A program made the translations under genes and the position numbers. A stretch of 64,000 nucleotides of DNA from Exiguobacterium sp. TNDT2 (lineage in GTDB: Bacteria > Bacillota > Bacilli > Exiguobacteriales > Exiguobacteriaceae): contig NZ_QLVE01000002.1 of the NCBI RefSeq assembly GCF_003331145.1, positions 124,001 to 188,000 of the forward strand, in the 5' to 3' direction. The notes beneath the pieces are model-generated. The model was not told where the DNA came from. It did not search any database and saw nothing but the letters and a program-made list of their open reading frames with translations. Below, one piece after another: positions 34,347-42,541 of this stretch (its first letter is position 1; the number at the start of each line of letters is the position of its first letter).

Positions 34347-34496
34347 TTCTTATCAAGAGCAGACGGAGGGACGAGCCCGATGATGTCGCAGCAACCGACC
34401 AGAGATGGCACGGTGCTAATTCTTGCAGCGAAAGCTGAGAGATAAGAGTTCATTTTTTATGATGACCTCTTGCCTCGGCATGGGGTTATTTTTTGT
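34347..34496 (+). ncRNA. SAM-I (S-box) riboswitch of the mtnW operon
   Basis: P1 arms TTCTTATC and GATAAGAG enclose the core GAGCCCGATGATG, GCAGCAACCGACC and GGCACGGTGCTAA. A terminator (ACCTCTTGCC / GGCATGGGGT with one mismatch, then TATTTTTT) follows at 34465-34494, just before the mtnW ribosome site. Confidence 0.93.
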
Positions 34497-34517
34497 TTGC
34501 CTGGAAGGAGGAACCAT

Positions 34518-35675
34518 ATGAGTATCATTGTCACATATGAAATCAAACGGACGGACGCGGTCGCGACCGTCGCCGACAAAATCGCCCTCGAGCTGACCGT
34601 CGGCACATGGACGGAGCTGCCTCATCTAGAGCAAGAGCAGTTACAGGCGTACCGAGGGGAGGTCGTGTCGACCACACATACGGGGGCGACGAGCCGCTTC
34701 ACTATCCGCTATCCGTTACATAACGTCAGCCCTGAATTTTCATCTATCTTGACGACGACGTTCGGGAAACTGTCTCTCGACGATTCGATTCGGTTAATCG
34801 ATTTGACGTTACCCGAGACGTTCGCCTCTCATTTCAAAGGCGCCAAGTTCGGCGTCGACGGGGTTCGCGAGTTGCTCGGTGTCCATGATCGTCCGCTCGT
34901 CATGAGCATCTTCAAAGGCGTCATCGGCCGTGACCTCGCGTTTCTTGAGCAGCAACTCCGCGATCAGTTCGCCGGTGGCATCGATATCGTCAAAGACGAC
35001 GAGATTTTATACGACAACCCGCTTACTCCGTCGCTCGAACGGGCCCGGATTGGAGCGGACGTCATTCAAGCCCACTTCGAGGCAACTGGGAAACGTGTTC
35101 TCTACGCCATCACGCTGAGCGGCCCTGTGTTCGGTCTGCGTGACCAGGCGCTCCGGCTGATCGATGCCGGTGCGACGGCGCTCCTGTTCAACGTCTATAC
35201 GTACGGTCTTGACGCACTGCGCGAACTTGCGAACGACCCAGACATCCGCGTGCCGATTTTGGCCCACCCGGCCTTTGCCGGCGCCTTGACCGGGTCAATT
35301 AGTCATTCGCTCTTACTCGGTAAACTCCCACGTCTCGCCGGGGCCGATTTGACGCTCTTCCCGTCACCGTACGGCTCACTCGCGACACCGCGGGACGAGG
35401 CGTTCGCGATTCGTGATTTGAGCGCCGAACCGCATTGGTCGAAACCGATTTTACCGGTCCCGTCAGCCGGGATTCATCCAGGACTCGTCGCCGATATCAT
35501 CCGTGATTTCGGGACCGATGTCGTCATCAACGCCGGCGGCGGCATTCACGGACACCCGGATGGCGCAGCCGCCGGGGCCCGTGCGTTCCGACAAGCCATT
35601 GCTAATGTTCTCGGCCTAACCGATGGACAGACGGACGAGCTCGATACCGCGTTAAAGGCGTGGGCGTCACGATGA
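34518..35675 (+). CDS. mtnW: 2,3-diketo-5-methylthiopentyl-1-phosphate enolase MtnW (RuBisCO-like)
   Basis: 385 residues of the RuBisCO large-subunit superfamily. MtnW enolises 2,3-diketo-5-methylthiopentyl-1-phosphate. The family pattern includes FKGVIGRDLAFLEQQL, DGGID-like GGIDIVKDDEIL, and NAGGGIHGHPDG near the C-terminus. The true start is ATG 34518 after GGAAGGAGG; earlier in-frame codons lie in the terminator. Slightly shorter than the Bacillus enzyme. Overlaps mtnX by four bases. Confidence 0.94.
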   Translation: MSIIVTYEIKRTDAVATVADKIALELTVGTWTELPHLEQEQLQAYRGEVVSTTHTGATSRFTIRYPLHNVSPEFSSILTTTFGKLSLDDSIRLIDLTLPETFASHFKGAKFGVDGVRELLGVHDRPLVMSIFKGVIGRDLAFLEQQLRDQFAGGIDIVKDDEILYDNPLTPSLERARIGADVIQAHFEATGKRVLYAITLSGPVFGLRDQALRLIDAGATALLFNVYTYGLDALRELANDPDIRVPILAHPAFAGALTGSISHSLLLGKLPRLAGADLTLFPSPYGSLATPRDEAFAIRDLSAEPHWSKPILPVPSAGIHPGLVADIIRDFGTDVVINAGGGIHGHPDGAAAGARAFRQAIANVLGLTDGQTDELDTALKAWASR

Positions 35676-36322
35676 CGGTCCATATCCTGTGCGACTTCGA
35701 CGGGACGATCACGGCGGAAGACAATATTATCGCGCTGATGAAGGCGTTCGCCCCGCCCGCTTGGGTCGAGTTGAAAGATGCGGTCCTCGAACAACGGATC
35801 TCGATTCGCTCCGGCGTCGGTCAAATGTTTCAACTATTGCCGAGCGCAGATGCCCCGGCTTACCGTGATTATTTGTTGAAGCGGATCACGCTCCGTCAAG
35901 GGTTCTCGTCATTTTTAGAACAAGTTCGGGCCCACGGCTGGAAGTTTGACGTCGTCAGCGGCGGGATGGACTTTTTCGTCCATCCAATTTTGGAAAGCTA
36001 CGTCGCTCCCGAGCACATCTACTGTAACGTCGCCGACTTCTCTGATGAGACGGTAGGTGTGACGTGGCCGCACGCTTGCGACGAGCACTGTACGAACGAT
36101 TGCGGCTGTTGCAAGCCGACGCTCGCTCGTCGCCTTGTCGATCCCGCCAATCGCTTGATCGTCATCGGCGACTCGGTGACCGATTTCGAGGTCGCGAAGC
36201 GTGCCGACTTTGTCTATGCCCGAGGTCAACTCATCACGCTCTGTGAGTCGGCAGGCATCCGTTACGCCCCGTTCGAGACGTTCGACGACATCACCCATCA
36301 TTTGAAGGAGGTGTCCGTATGA
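35672..36322 (+). CDS. mtnX: 2-hydroxy-3-keto-5-methylthiopentenyl-1-phosphate phosphatase MtnX
   Basis: 216 residues of the HAD superfamily: nucleophile motif CDFDGTIT near residue 6, KPTLARRL with the HAD lysine, and [14 protein letters not shown] as the metal motif. It dephosphorylates the MtnW product to acireductone. A cysteine-rich stretch ([13 protein letters not shown]) precedes the lysine, as in Bacillus MtnX. The ATG overlaps the mtnW stop; GTG 35660 is in frame but unneeded. Confidence 0.93.
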   Translation: MTVHILCDFDGTITAEDNIIALMKAFAPPAWVELKDAVLEQRISIRSGVGQMFQLLPSADAPAYRDYLLKRITLRQGFSSFLEQVRAHGWKFDVVSGGMDFFVHPILESYVAPEHIYCNVADFSDETVGVTWPHACDEHCTNDCGCCKPTLARRLVDPANRLIVIGDSVTDFEVAKRADFVYARGQLITLCESAGIRYAPFETFDDITHHLKEVSV

Positions 36323-36936
36323 ATCTTGCGGCACGTTGGCTCGAACTGGCCGACATTAAAGACGAACTCGCCGCCCGCGACTGGTTCCCCGGAACGAGTG
36401 GGAATTTGGCGATTCGCGTGTCCGATGACCCGCTCGAATTTCTCGTCACGGCGAGTGGACGCGATAAACGGAAACGAACGCCGGACGACTTTGTTCACGT
36501 CGACGCGGCCGGACGCTTGATTGGAGAACAAACGGGAAAACCATCCGCCGAGACGCTACTTCACGTCGAAGTGTTCAATCGGACGGACGCGACATGTTCG
36601 CTCCACGTCCATACGGTCGACAATAACGTCATCTCCGAGCTACATGCCGCTACCGGCGAAGTCGTCTTCACCGGCCAAGAGATTATCAAGGCGCTCGGCT
36701 ACTGGGACGAGGATGCGGTCGTCCGCGTACCGATTATCGAGAACCATGCGGACATTCCGACGCTCGCGGCCGCCTTCGCCCCTCATATCCAGGCAAACGC
36801 CGGCGCCGTCCTCATCCGCAATCACGGCATCACCGTCTGGGGCGAGACCCCGGCCGCGGCCAAACGCTATTTAGAGGCTTACGAGTTCTTGTTCAGCTAT
36901 ACGTTAAAACTACGCGCCCTAGGCGTCCATTCATAA
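36319..36936 (+). CDS. mtnB: Methylthioribulose-1-phosphate dehydratase MtnB
   Basis: 205 residues of the class II aldolase family. MtnB dehydrates methylthioribulose-1-phosphate. Motifs: [10 protein letters not shown] near the N-terminus, LHVHTVDNN with zinc histidines, and [11 protein letters not shown] with the third histidine. AAGGAGGTG lies inside the mtnX 3' end. Third gene of the plus-strand salvage operon. Confidence 0.94.
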   Translation: MNLAARWLELADIKDELAARDWFPGTSGNLAIRVSDDPLEFLVTASGRDKRKRTPDDFVHVDAAGRLIGEQTGKPSAETLLHVEVFNRTDATCSLHVHTVDNNVISELHAATGEVVFTGQEIIKALGYWDEDAVVRVPIIENHADIPTLAAAFAPHIQANAGAVLIRNHGITVWGETPAAAKRYLEAYEFLFSYTLKLRALGVHS

Positions 36937-36949
36937 GGAGGAACCAACC

Positions 36950-37483
36950 ATGGCAACTGTCTATTTCCAACAAACCGAAGAACGTTACGTCAATCAAACT
37001 GAAGTGAGTGCCTTTTTAGAGTCGCGCGGTATTTTGTACGAGCAGTGGGACATCACGAAGCTCCCGGAAAACCTGCAAGAGAACTATCAGTTGACGGACG
37101 AGGACAAACAAGCAATCTTGTCGACGTTCCGTGACGAGATTCGCGACGTATCGGAGCGCCGCGGCTACGAGACGGCAGACGTCATCTCGTTGTCGGAGGC
37201 GACGCCGAACTTGGACGAACTGCTCGTCAACTTCCAAAAAGAGCACCACCATACGGACGACGAGGTCCGCTTCATCGTCAGTGGCCACGGCATCTTCGCC
37301 ATCGACGACGCCGAGCGTGGCTATTTCAATATCGAACTCAACCCGGGCGACCTCATTTCGGTCCCGGTGAACACACGTCACTATTTCACACTCCAGGACG
37401 ATCGTAAAGTCGTCGCCGTCCGCATCTTTGTGACGACGGAGGGCTGGGTGCCGATTTACGAGAAACAGGACGTGACAGCATGA
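36950..37483 (+). CDS. mtnD: Acireductone dioxygenase MtnD
   Basis: 177-residue cupin. MtnD oxidises acireductone to the 2-keto acid of methionine plus formate (Fe form) or to methylthiopropionate plus CO (Ni form). Metal ligands are visible in HHHTDDEVRF (two His and Glu) and NTRHYF (third His). AAGGAGGAACC precedes the ATG. Last gene of the operon; the final transaminase (mtnE) is not in the window. Confidence 0.95.
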   Translation: MATVYFQQTEERYVNQTEVSAFLESRGILYEQWDITKLPENLQENYQLTDEDKQAILSTFRDEIRDVSERRGYETADVISLSEATPNLDELLVNFQKEHHHTDDEVRFIVSGHGIFAIDDAERGYFNIELNPGDLISVPVNTRHYFTLQDDRKVVAVRIFVTTEGWVPIYEKQDVTA

Positions 37484-37522
37484 AAAATGGTCTCTCGCCT
37501 TTGTGCGAGAGACCATTTTTTT
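37484..37522. terminator. Bidirectional terminator after mtnD
   Basis: AAAATGGTCTCTCGC pairs with GCGAGAGACCATTTT, then T run; also ends the convergent terC gene. Confidence 0.92.
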
Positions 37523-38354
37523 AATGTTTGACGGCGGCTGTCGGTTTTGAAGAGAACCAACCCCATACCGCGATGCCGACCATGACCGACCAGAAGAACA
37601 ATGTCCATGCCGTCGAGTGAACGAATCCGTCCGGAAGACCCATGAATTCGAACGGTGTGCCGGCAATCAATTTCTTGAAGCCAGGGTGTTCAAGGACGAG
37701 CACCGTCAACTTCACACCGACCCAGCCGACGATGATGAAAGCAGCTGTCTCAAGTGATGGGCGTTGATGTAACAACTTGACGAAAATACGCGCAGCGAAA
37801 CGCATCAAGATGACCCCGATGAGTCCACCAGTCAAGACGACGAAGAACTGACCTGAGTCGATGCCGCCGATCTCACCGAGACCGAGTGGCGGCAAGCTGA
37901 CCGCGAGCGCGACCGCTGCGAGAATCGAATCGACCGCGAAGGCAATATCGGCGAACTCGACTTTAGCAACCGTCCACCAGAACTCTTTCTTCGTGACCGG
38001 CTTCTCCGTGATGGCCGTCTCTTCTTTCGCCTCAGCGGCGAGGTCTTGTTTCGGCTCCATCTTACGGGCCTTATAGGTCATATACAGATGTCGTGCACTC
38101 ATTCCGATCAAGTAAAGCGCACCGAGCGCCTGAACTTGCCAGACGTTAATCAAGAATGAGATCAAGAACAAAGCGATGAAGCGGAAAACGAACGCTCCAA
38201 GTAATCCGTAAAATAGTGCCTTCTTCTGCTCTGTCCGCGGTAAGTGCTTGACCATGACCGCCAAGACGAGCGCGTTGTCTGCAGAAAGTAGCCCTTCAAG
38301 ACCGACGAGTACGACGATAATCCAGGCGTACTGCAGGATTAACTGCCAATCCAT
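37521..38354 (-). CDS. TerC family integral membrane protein
   Basis: 277 residues with seven or eight helices and the two acidic TerC signatures GLEGLLSADNALVLAVMV (residues 18-35) and VEFADIAFAVDSILA. Recent work on the family links it to manganese export during metalation of exported proteins; older names refer to tellurium resistance. No yybP-ykoY riboswitch is visible upstream. AAGGGGATG-type site before the ATG. Confidence 0.88.
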   Translation of the reverse strand: MDWQLILQYAWIIVVLVGLEGLLSADNALVLAVMVKHLPRTEQKKALFYGLLGAFVFRFIALFLISFLINVWQVQALGALYLIGMSARHLYMTYKARKMEPKQDLAAEAKEETAITEKPVTKKEFWWTVAKVEFADIAFAVDSILAAVALAVSLPPLGLGEIGGIDSGQFFVVLTGGLIGVILMRFAARIFVKLLHQRPSLETAAFIIVGWVGVKLTVLVLEHPGFKKLIAGTPFEFMGLPDGFVHSTAWTLFFWSVMVGIAVWGWFSSKPTAAVKH

Positions 38355-38492
38355 TAAAACATCCCCTTTTTCTGTTGTGTTCCTTCATATTTAATAGTGA
38401 TCTATTTTTTAAGTTCACAGGAACATTTTATTCCCCATTTAGATTGAAATCAATCTTCTTTTCTTCAATTGCTGAAGTTTTTTTATTTGTGA

Positions 38493-38514
38493 GCACGTTC
38501 AAAGCACGTTCAAA
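38493..38514. repeat. Two tandem 11-bp repeats between terC and folE2
   Basis: GCACGTTCAAA twice, head to tail, one helical turn apart. A weak five-bp hairpin with seven T is just upstream (38463-38485). The rest of this 256-base gap shows only A/T-rich promoter sequence. Confidence 0.6.
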
Positions 38515-38540
38515 GAGCAAAATGGTACCCGGTCGATGTA

Positions 38541-38549
38541 CATTTCGTG
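38541..38549 (+). promoter_or_regulatory. Extended -10 promoter of folE2 (approximate position)
   Basis: TGATAAAAT about 60 bases before the folE2 start; no clear -35. Confidence 0.4.
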
Positions 38550-38610
38550 ATAAAATCCTAACAAGAACGAGTGGCAGTCATTTGCCCTCTCAAAAAAGGA
38601 GAATCCGATT

Positions 38611-39519
38611 ATGTCTACAAGCCATGTCGCTTTACCTACTAAAGCAGAACGACATAAATTATTCGGTTCGGTCCCGCCGATCAAAGGCACGAAGCCAACT
38701 GAAAAAGATAAAATGGTCGATTTACAAAACACACCAAAAAACTTCTTGTTCGCGCTCGACAGCGTCGGTATCTCAAACGTCAAACATCCGGTCAACATCG
38801 AGACGCCAGACGGCATTCAAGCGACGGTCGCCACGTTCGAGTTGACGACATCGCTCGTCCAAGACCGTAAAGGCATCAACATGTCGCGTCTGACAGAACA
38901 GCTCGACGCGTACCACACACAAGGCTGGACGTTATCGAACCGCTCGCTCATCGAGTTCGCGCAAGAACTCGCTGAACGCATGGAACAGACGGAAGGTCAA
39001 TTGACGGTCCGTTACCCATGGTTCTTTAGCCGCAAAGCCCCGGCCACAGGTCTCAGCGGTCTTATGAACGCGGACGTCATGCACAACGTGACGTATAACT
39101 TAGAGACTGGTATGGCGAGCGTGACGGTCGGTCTCGTCATCAACGTGACGACGCTCTGCCCATGCTCGAAAGAAATCAGCGAGTACAGCGCCCACAACCA
39201 ACGCGGCTACATCACGATTGAAGCCGGTCTCGATGAAGCATCGCTCGACGGTTTCGACTGGCGTCTCGCACTTCTTGAGGCGGCCGAGTCGAACGCATCG
39301 GCCCCGCTTCACCCTGTCCTCAAACGTCCGGACGAGAAACGTGCGACAGAAATTGCGTACGAGAACCCGCGTTTCGTTGAAGACATGGTCCGCTTAATCG
39401 CGGCTGACTTGTACGAAATGAAACAAGTCGTCAATTTCTTCGTCGAATGCCGCAACGAAGAGTCGATTCACCAACACGATGCGATCGCCTCGATCACATT
39501 TGATAAGCGCGATAACTAA
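38611..39519 (+). CDS. folE2: GTP cyclohydrolase FolE2 (type IB)
   Basis: 302 residues. FolE2 opens GTP to dihydroneopterin triphosphate for folate synthesis without depending on zinc, replacing FolE under metal limitation. Family residues are visible in TTLCPCSKEIS (catalytic cysteine), SAHNQRGY and the C-terminal VVNFFVECRNEESIHQHDA. AAAAGGAG precedes the ATG. Monocistronic with its own terminator. No convincing Zur box was seen. Confidence 0.94.
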   Translation: MSTSHVALPTKAERHKLFGSVPPIKGTKPTEKDKMVDLQNTPKNFLFALDSVGISNVKHPVNIETPDGIQATVATFELTTSLVQDRKGINMSRLTEQLDAYHTQGWTLSNRSLIEFAQELAERMEQTEGQLTVRYPWFFSRKAPATGLSGLMNADVMHNVTYNLETGMASVTVGLVINVTTLCPCSKEISEYSAHNQRGYITIEAGLDEASLDGFDWRLALLEAAESNASAPLHPVLKRPDEKRATEIAYENPRFVEDMVRLIAADLYEMKQVVNFFVECRNEESIHQHDAIASITFDKRDN

Positions 39520-39555
39520 AAACGAGTGAAGCCTGTGCGGGCTTCACTCGTTTTT
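39518..39555. terminator. Bidirectional terminator after folE2
   Basis: AAACGAGTGAAGCC pairs with GGCTTCACTCGTTT, then TT; it begins at the folE2 stop. Confidence 0.9.
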
Positions 39556-39720
39556 CTATACACTTTGGACGAGTCGAATCGTCAACATCATGACGATGAC
39601 GATGATCCAGACGGCCCAGACGAGCCGCCACTTGTCCCCATCGACTCGTTTGACGAACGTGTAGACGGTCAAGTAGAGCGCGATCAACAGCGGGATGACG
39701 ACCCATGGATTGTCGAGCAT
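39556..39720 (-). CDS. Small two-helix membrane protein
   Basis: 54 residues: MLDNPWVVIPLLIALYLTVY, a short basic loop (VKRVDGDKWR), then a second helix ending RLVQSV. Its ATG shares one base with the rhodanese stop (TAATG), so it is translated by coupling. I do not know the family. Confidence 0.65.
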   Translation of the reverse strand: MLDNPWVVIPLLIALYLTVYTFVKRVDGDKWRLVWAVWIIVIVMMLTIRLVQSV

Positions 39721-40019
39721 TACGCTTCGATATCGCCGTCCCAAGCGAGCATACCGCCCTCGACGTTGACGACCTTGTAGCCTTCCGACTCCAAGTAGTC
39801 ACCTGCCGTCTGACTGCGGCCGCCTGAGCGGCAGATAATGTAATAGACGTTGTCTTTCGCGAGCTTGTCCGTGACGCCAGGGAATTCAGACAGCGGATAG
39901 AGCGGTACGTGCGGAATGTGGCCCGCATCGTACTCGTCTTGTTCGCGGACGTCGATGATGTGGAGTGATTCGCCGTTCTCAAGTTTTTCACGTAATTCGG
40001 TTGCATGGATACTTTGCAT
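39720..40019 (-). CDS. Single-domain rhodanese
   Basis: 99 residues with IIDVREQDEYDAGHIP and the active-site loop CRSGGRS (C63). Rhodaneses carry persulfide sulfur on this cysteine. Cytosolic, no signal. AGGAGGAACC before the ATG. Leads the small membrane protein gene. Confidence 0.9.
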   Translation of the reverse strand: MQSIHATELREKLENGESLHIIDVREQDEYDAGHIPHVPLYPLSEFPGVTDKLAKDNVYYIICRSGGRSQTAGDYLESEGYKVVNVEGGMLAWDGDIEA

Positions 40020-40158
40020 AGTGGTTCCTCCTCTATATATTATCCCTTACTAGTTTACCTCAGTTTTCAATTAGAGAAACTCCAATTGATTGACGTGTTT
40101 TCATCACAATCTCGGCTTTCTTTCCCCCCATTCCTCAAATCATTTACAATGGTCGAAC

Positions 40159-40193
40159 AAAAAAGCATCCTCCGCTCAGGAAGGATGCTTTTG
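40159..40193 (-). terminator. Terminator of pta
   Basis: AAAAGCATCCT pairs with AGGATGCTTTT, with a T run on the minus strand, directly after the pta stop. Confidence 0.88.
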
Positions 40194-40195
40194 AC

Positions 40196-41185
40196 TTACG
40201 CTTCGTTGCGCTCGTCGATCGCTTGTGCCGCTGTGATGAGCGTCAATTTATAGACGTCCTCTTCGTTACAGCCACGCGACAAGTCGTTGACTGGCTTGTT
40301 GAGACCTTGAAGGATCGGTCCGATTGCTTCGAATCCGCCGAAACGTTGAACCATCTTATAGCCGATGTTTCCGGCTTCGAGGCTTGGGAAGACGAAGACG
40401 TTCGCATTTCCGGCTACTTCAGAGCCTGGTGCTTTCTTCGCCGCCACGCTCGGGACGAACGCCGCATCGAATTGAAGTTCGCCGTCAATCGGAAGGTTCG
40501 GTGCCTTCTCTTTGGCGAGACGTGTCGCTTCGATGACTTTTTCTGTCTCTGGTGATTTCGCTGAGCCTTTTGTCGAGAAGCTGAGAAGCGCCACTTGCGG
40601 CTCGATGCCGAACGTCTTCGCTGTCAATGCTGACAAATAGGCGTTCTCGGCGAGGTCAGCCGCGTCTGGTGCGATGTTGATCGCGCAGTCCGAGAAGACG
40701 TACTGCTCGTCGTCACGTACCATGATGAAGACACCTGACGTCTTTTTGATGCCTGTTTGCATCTTGATGATTTGAAGGGCCGGACGGACCGTATCGGCAG
40801 TCGCATGCATCGCACCTGAGACGAGACCTTCTGCTTTCCCTGTGTGGACGAGCATCGTACCGAAGTAGTTCACGTCTGACGACAACAATTCACGTGCCTG
40901 TTCCGGTGTCGCTTTGCCTTTACGGCGCTCAACGAACGACTCGACGAGTGTATCGATGTCTTCATACGTCGCTGGGTCGTATTGCGTCAAACCTGAGATG
41001 TCAAAGCCGTGCTTCGTAGCGACCGCCTCAATCTCCACTTTTGGTCCGATGACGATCGGTTCGACCATGCCATCATTCTTCAAACGAACAGCGGCACCGA
41101 GGACGCGCTCATCGATTCCTTCTGGGAAGACGATGGTCGGGCGAATCGGGCTGACTTTTTGTTTCAACGTGTCAAATAGTTTCAT
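40196..41185 (-). CDS. pta: Phosphate acetyltransferase Pta
   Basis: 329 residues, the short single-domain form. Pta makes acetyl phosphate from acetyl-CoA. Conserved stretches include VFPEGIDERVL, VSGAMHATADTVRPALQIIK (residues 122-141) and FVFPSLEAGNIGYKM. Divergent from chdC, the same neighbour pair as Bacillus ywfI-pta. AAAGGAG precedes the ATG. A TATAAT (41267-41262 on the minus strand) marks its promoter. Confidence 0.95.
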   Translation of the reverse strand: MKLFDTLKQKVSPIRPTIVFPEGIDERVLGAAVRLKNDGMVEPIVIGPKVEIEAVATKHGFDISGLTQYDPATYEDIDTLVESFVERRKGKATPEQARELLSSDVNYFGTMLVHTGKAEGLVSGAMHATADTVRPALQIIKMQTGIKKTSGVFIMVRDDEQYVFSDCAINIAPDAADLAENAYLSALTAKTFGIEPQVALLSFSTKGSAKSPETEKVIEATRLAKEKAPNLPIDGELQFDAAFVPSVAAKKAPGSEVAGNANVFVFPSLEAGNIGYKMVQRFGGFEAIGPILQGLNKPVNDLSRGCNEEDVYKLTLITAAQAIDERNEA

Positions 41186-41522
41186 AGTGAATGAACTCCT
41201 TTTCGATTAGAAGAAATCGGATTTTTTCTCTCTCGGACGCTCTCGTCCATATGCGAGTTTTATTATACACAGTACGTTTTTTAAAATAAACTATTCTGCC
41301 CAATTCGTCATAAATCGCTTGAAATCAATCATTATATAGATAGAACAGTTTAGACTTATCGACTGGTACAGGCTGTTGTGAAGCCGTTTTCATAAAACCT
41401 GCTCTTTACCTCTTTACCCAGCTCGAAGTGTGACTACCCTCACAACAGCGTCAAATTTGCCAGACGGTGATTCGTATATGGTAAAATAGTCAGCGAAGCC
41501 TAGTCTCGAAAGGAGTTTTTTT
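41186..41522. other. Divergent pta-chdC control region
   Basis: No gene is visible in these 337 bases. It holds the pta TATAAT, a hairpin (GAAGAAATC / GATTTTTTC) in the pta leader, an extended -10 TGGTAAAAT at 41479-41487 for chdC, and a widely spaced 10-bp inverted repeat at 41372-41449. No cre box was found. Confidence 0.6.
41372..41449. repeat. Widely spaced perfect 10-bp inverted repeat
   Basis: GCTGTTGTGA at 41372-41381 and TCACAACAGC at 41440-41449, 58 bases apart. Between them is the tandem CTCTTTACC / TCTTTACCC. Confidence 0.6.
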
Positions 41523-42302
41523 ATGTCAGAACGTCCAGCACCAACACCGACAACCGATACGCAACACGCGGCCGCCACGTTAGACGGTTGGTATACGCTC
41601 CATGATTTTCGCACAATCGATTGGACTCGTTTAAAAGCAGTCGACCCAACCACCCGTCAAGAGATGATTGACGAGTTCGTCGCCTTCCTCGGCTCACTCG
41701 AAGATGTCGAGAGACGCGGTGAAGGAAGCCACGCCTTCTATTCCATTCTTGGCCAAAAGGCGGACGTCGTCTTGATGGTCCTTCGTCCGACGTTCAAAGA
41801 GCTCGAACAAGTCGAACTCGCTCTTCGGAAGACGAAACTATACGATTACATGATTCCAAGCTATTCATACGTGTCAGTCATCGAACTCGGCATGTACCGT
41901 GGTTCAGGAGACGGTGACCCGTACGAGAATCCTCACATCCGGGCCCGTCTCTATCCGACACTCCCGAAAGCGGCTCACATCTGCTTCTACCCGATGAGCA
42001 AGGCTCGTCGCGATGGGGACAACTGGTACTCGTTATCGATGGATGAGCGTAAAGACCTCATGTATCGCCACAGCATGATCGGCCGCAGCTACGCCGGCAA
42101 GATTCAACAGTTCATCGGCGGCTCGACCGGTTTTGACGGTTGGGAGTGGGGCGTCACCTTGTTTGCAGAAGACTCGCTCCAGTTCAAGAAGATCGTCTAT
42201 GAGATGCGTTTTGATGAAGTCAGTGCCAAATATGGCGAATTCGGCGACTTTTATGTCGGGAACATCCTTCCAAAAGAAGAACTGGGCACATTCCTCGGGT
42301 AA
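41523..42302 (+). CDS. chdC: Coproheme decarboxylase ChdC (HemQ)
   Basis: 259 residues of the chlorite-dismutase-like fold. ChdC removes two carboxylates from coproheme III to give heme b, the last step of the Gram-positive pathway. Tyr144 in RARLYPTLP and His183 in [11 protein letters not shown] match the radical tyrosine and heme ligand of known HemQ. AAAGGAG precedes the ATG. The proline/threonine-rich N-terminus (PAPTPTTDT) is unusual but likely disordered. Confidence 0.94.
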   Translation: MSERPAPTPTTDTQHAAATLDGWYTLHDFRTIDWTRLKAVDPTTRQEMIDEFVAFLGSLEDVERRGEGSHAFYSILGQKADVVLMVLRPTFKELEQVELALRKTKLYDYMIPSYSYVSVIELGMYRGSGDGDPYENPHIRARLYPTLPKAAHICFYPMSKARRDGDNWYSLSMDERKDLMYRHSMIGRSYAGKIQQFIGGSTGFDGWEWGVTLFAEDSLQFKKIVYEMRFDEVSAKYGEFGDFYVGNILPKEELGTFLG

Positions 42303-42379
42303 ACGAGGTTTACGTCGTCCGAGCCTCGGGAATCGTTGTTGTAGAAGCAACATATCAATGATCAATGAGGTGAACAACG

Positions 42380-42526
42380 ATGCGCGTGTTCAAGGAATCA
42401 AATCGAGACACTGCGAAGCATTTAAATTCGTTCATCGAACGAATGGCACCGACGGCAGAACTAGTCCAACTTCGATTTGAACAGCAATTACAACATACAC
42501 AGCGAAAGGGTCAGGCAAAAGCCTGA
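42380..42526 (+). CDS. Small basic protein (48 aa), unknown
   Basis: MRVFKESNRD start, QRKGQAKA end, with GAGGTG seven bases before the ATG. Helical, soluble, basic C-terminus. The last codons and TGA are inside the terminator hairpin at 42505-42532. It lies 77 bases after chdC and may share its transcript. No relative recognised; being short, it could be spurious, but the ribosome site and abrupt end at a terminator favour a real gene. Confidence 0.55.
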   Translation: MRVFKESNRDTAKHLNSFIERMAPTAELVQLRFEQQLQHTQRKGQAKA

Positions 42527-42532
42527 CCCTTT
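42505..42532. terminator. Terminator overlapping the 48-aa ORF
   Basis: AAAGGGTCAGGC-AAAA-GCCTGACCCTTT. The ORF stop is in the 3' arm. Bidirectional with the ATP-grasp gene. Confidence 0.88.
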
Positions 42533-42541
42533 CTTCTGTCT

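Noticed and set aside
37523-38610. yybP-ykoY manganese riboswitch before terC
   Set aside because: I looked for its conserved paired loops on the minus strand upstream of terC and did not find them.
38515-38610. Zur box before folE2
   Set aside because: TTTCGTGATAAAAT has a loose resemblance but lacks the inverted symmetry of Bacillus Zur sites.
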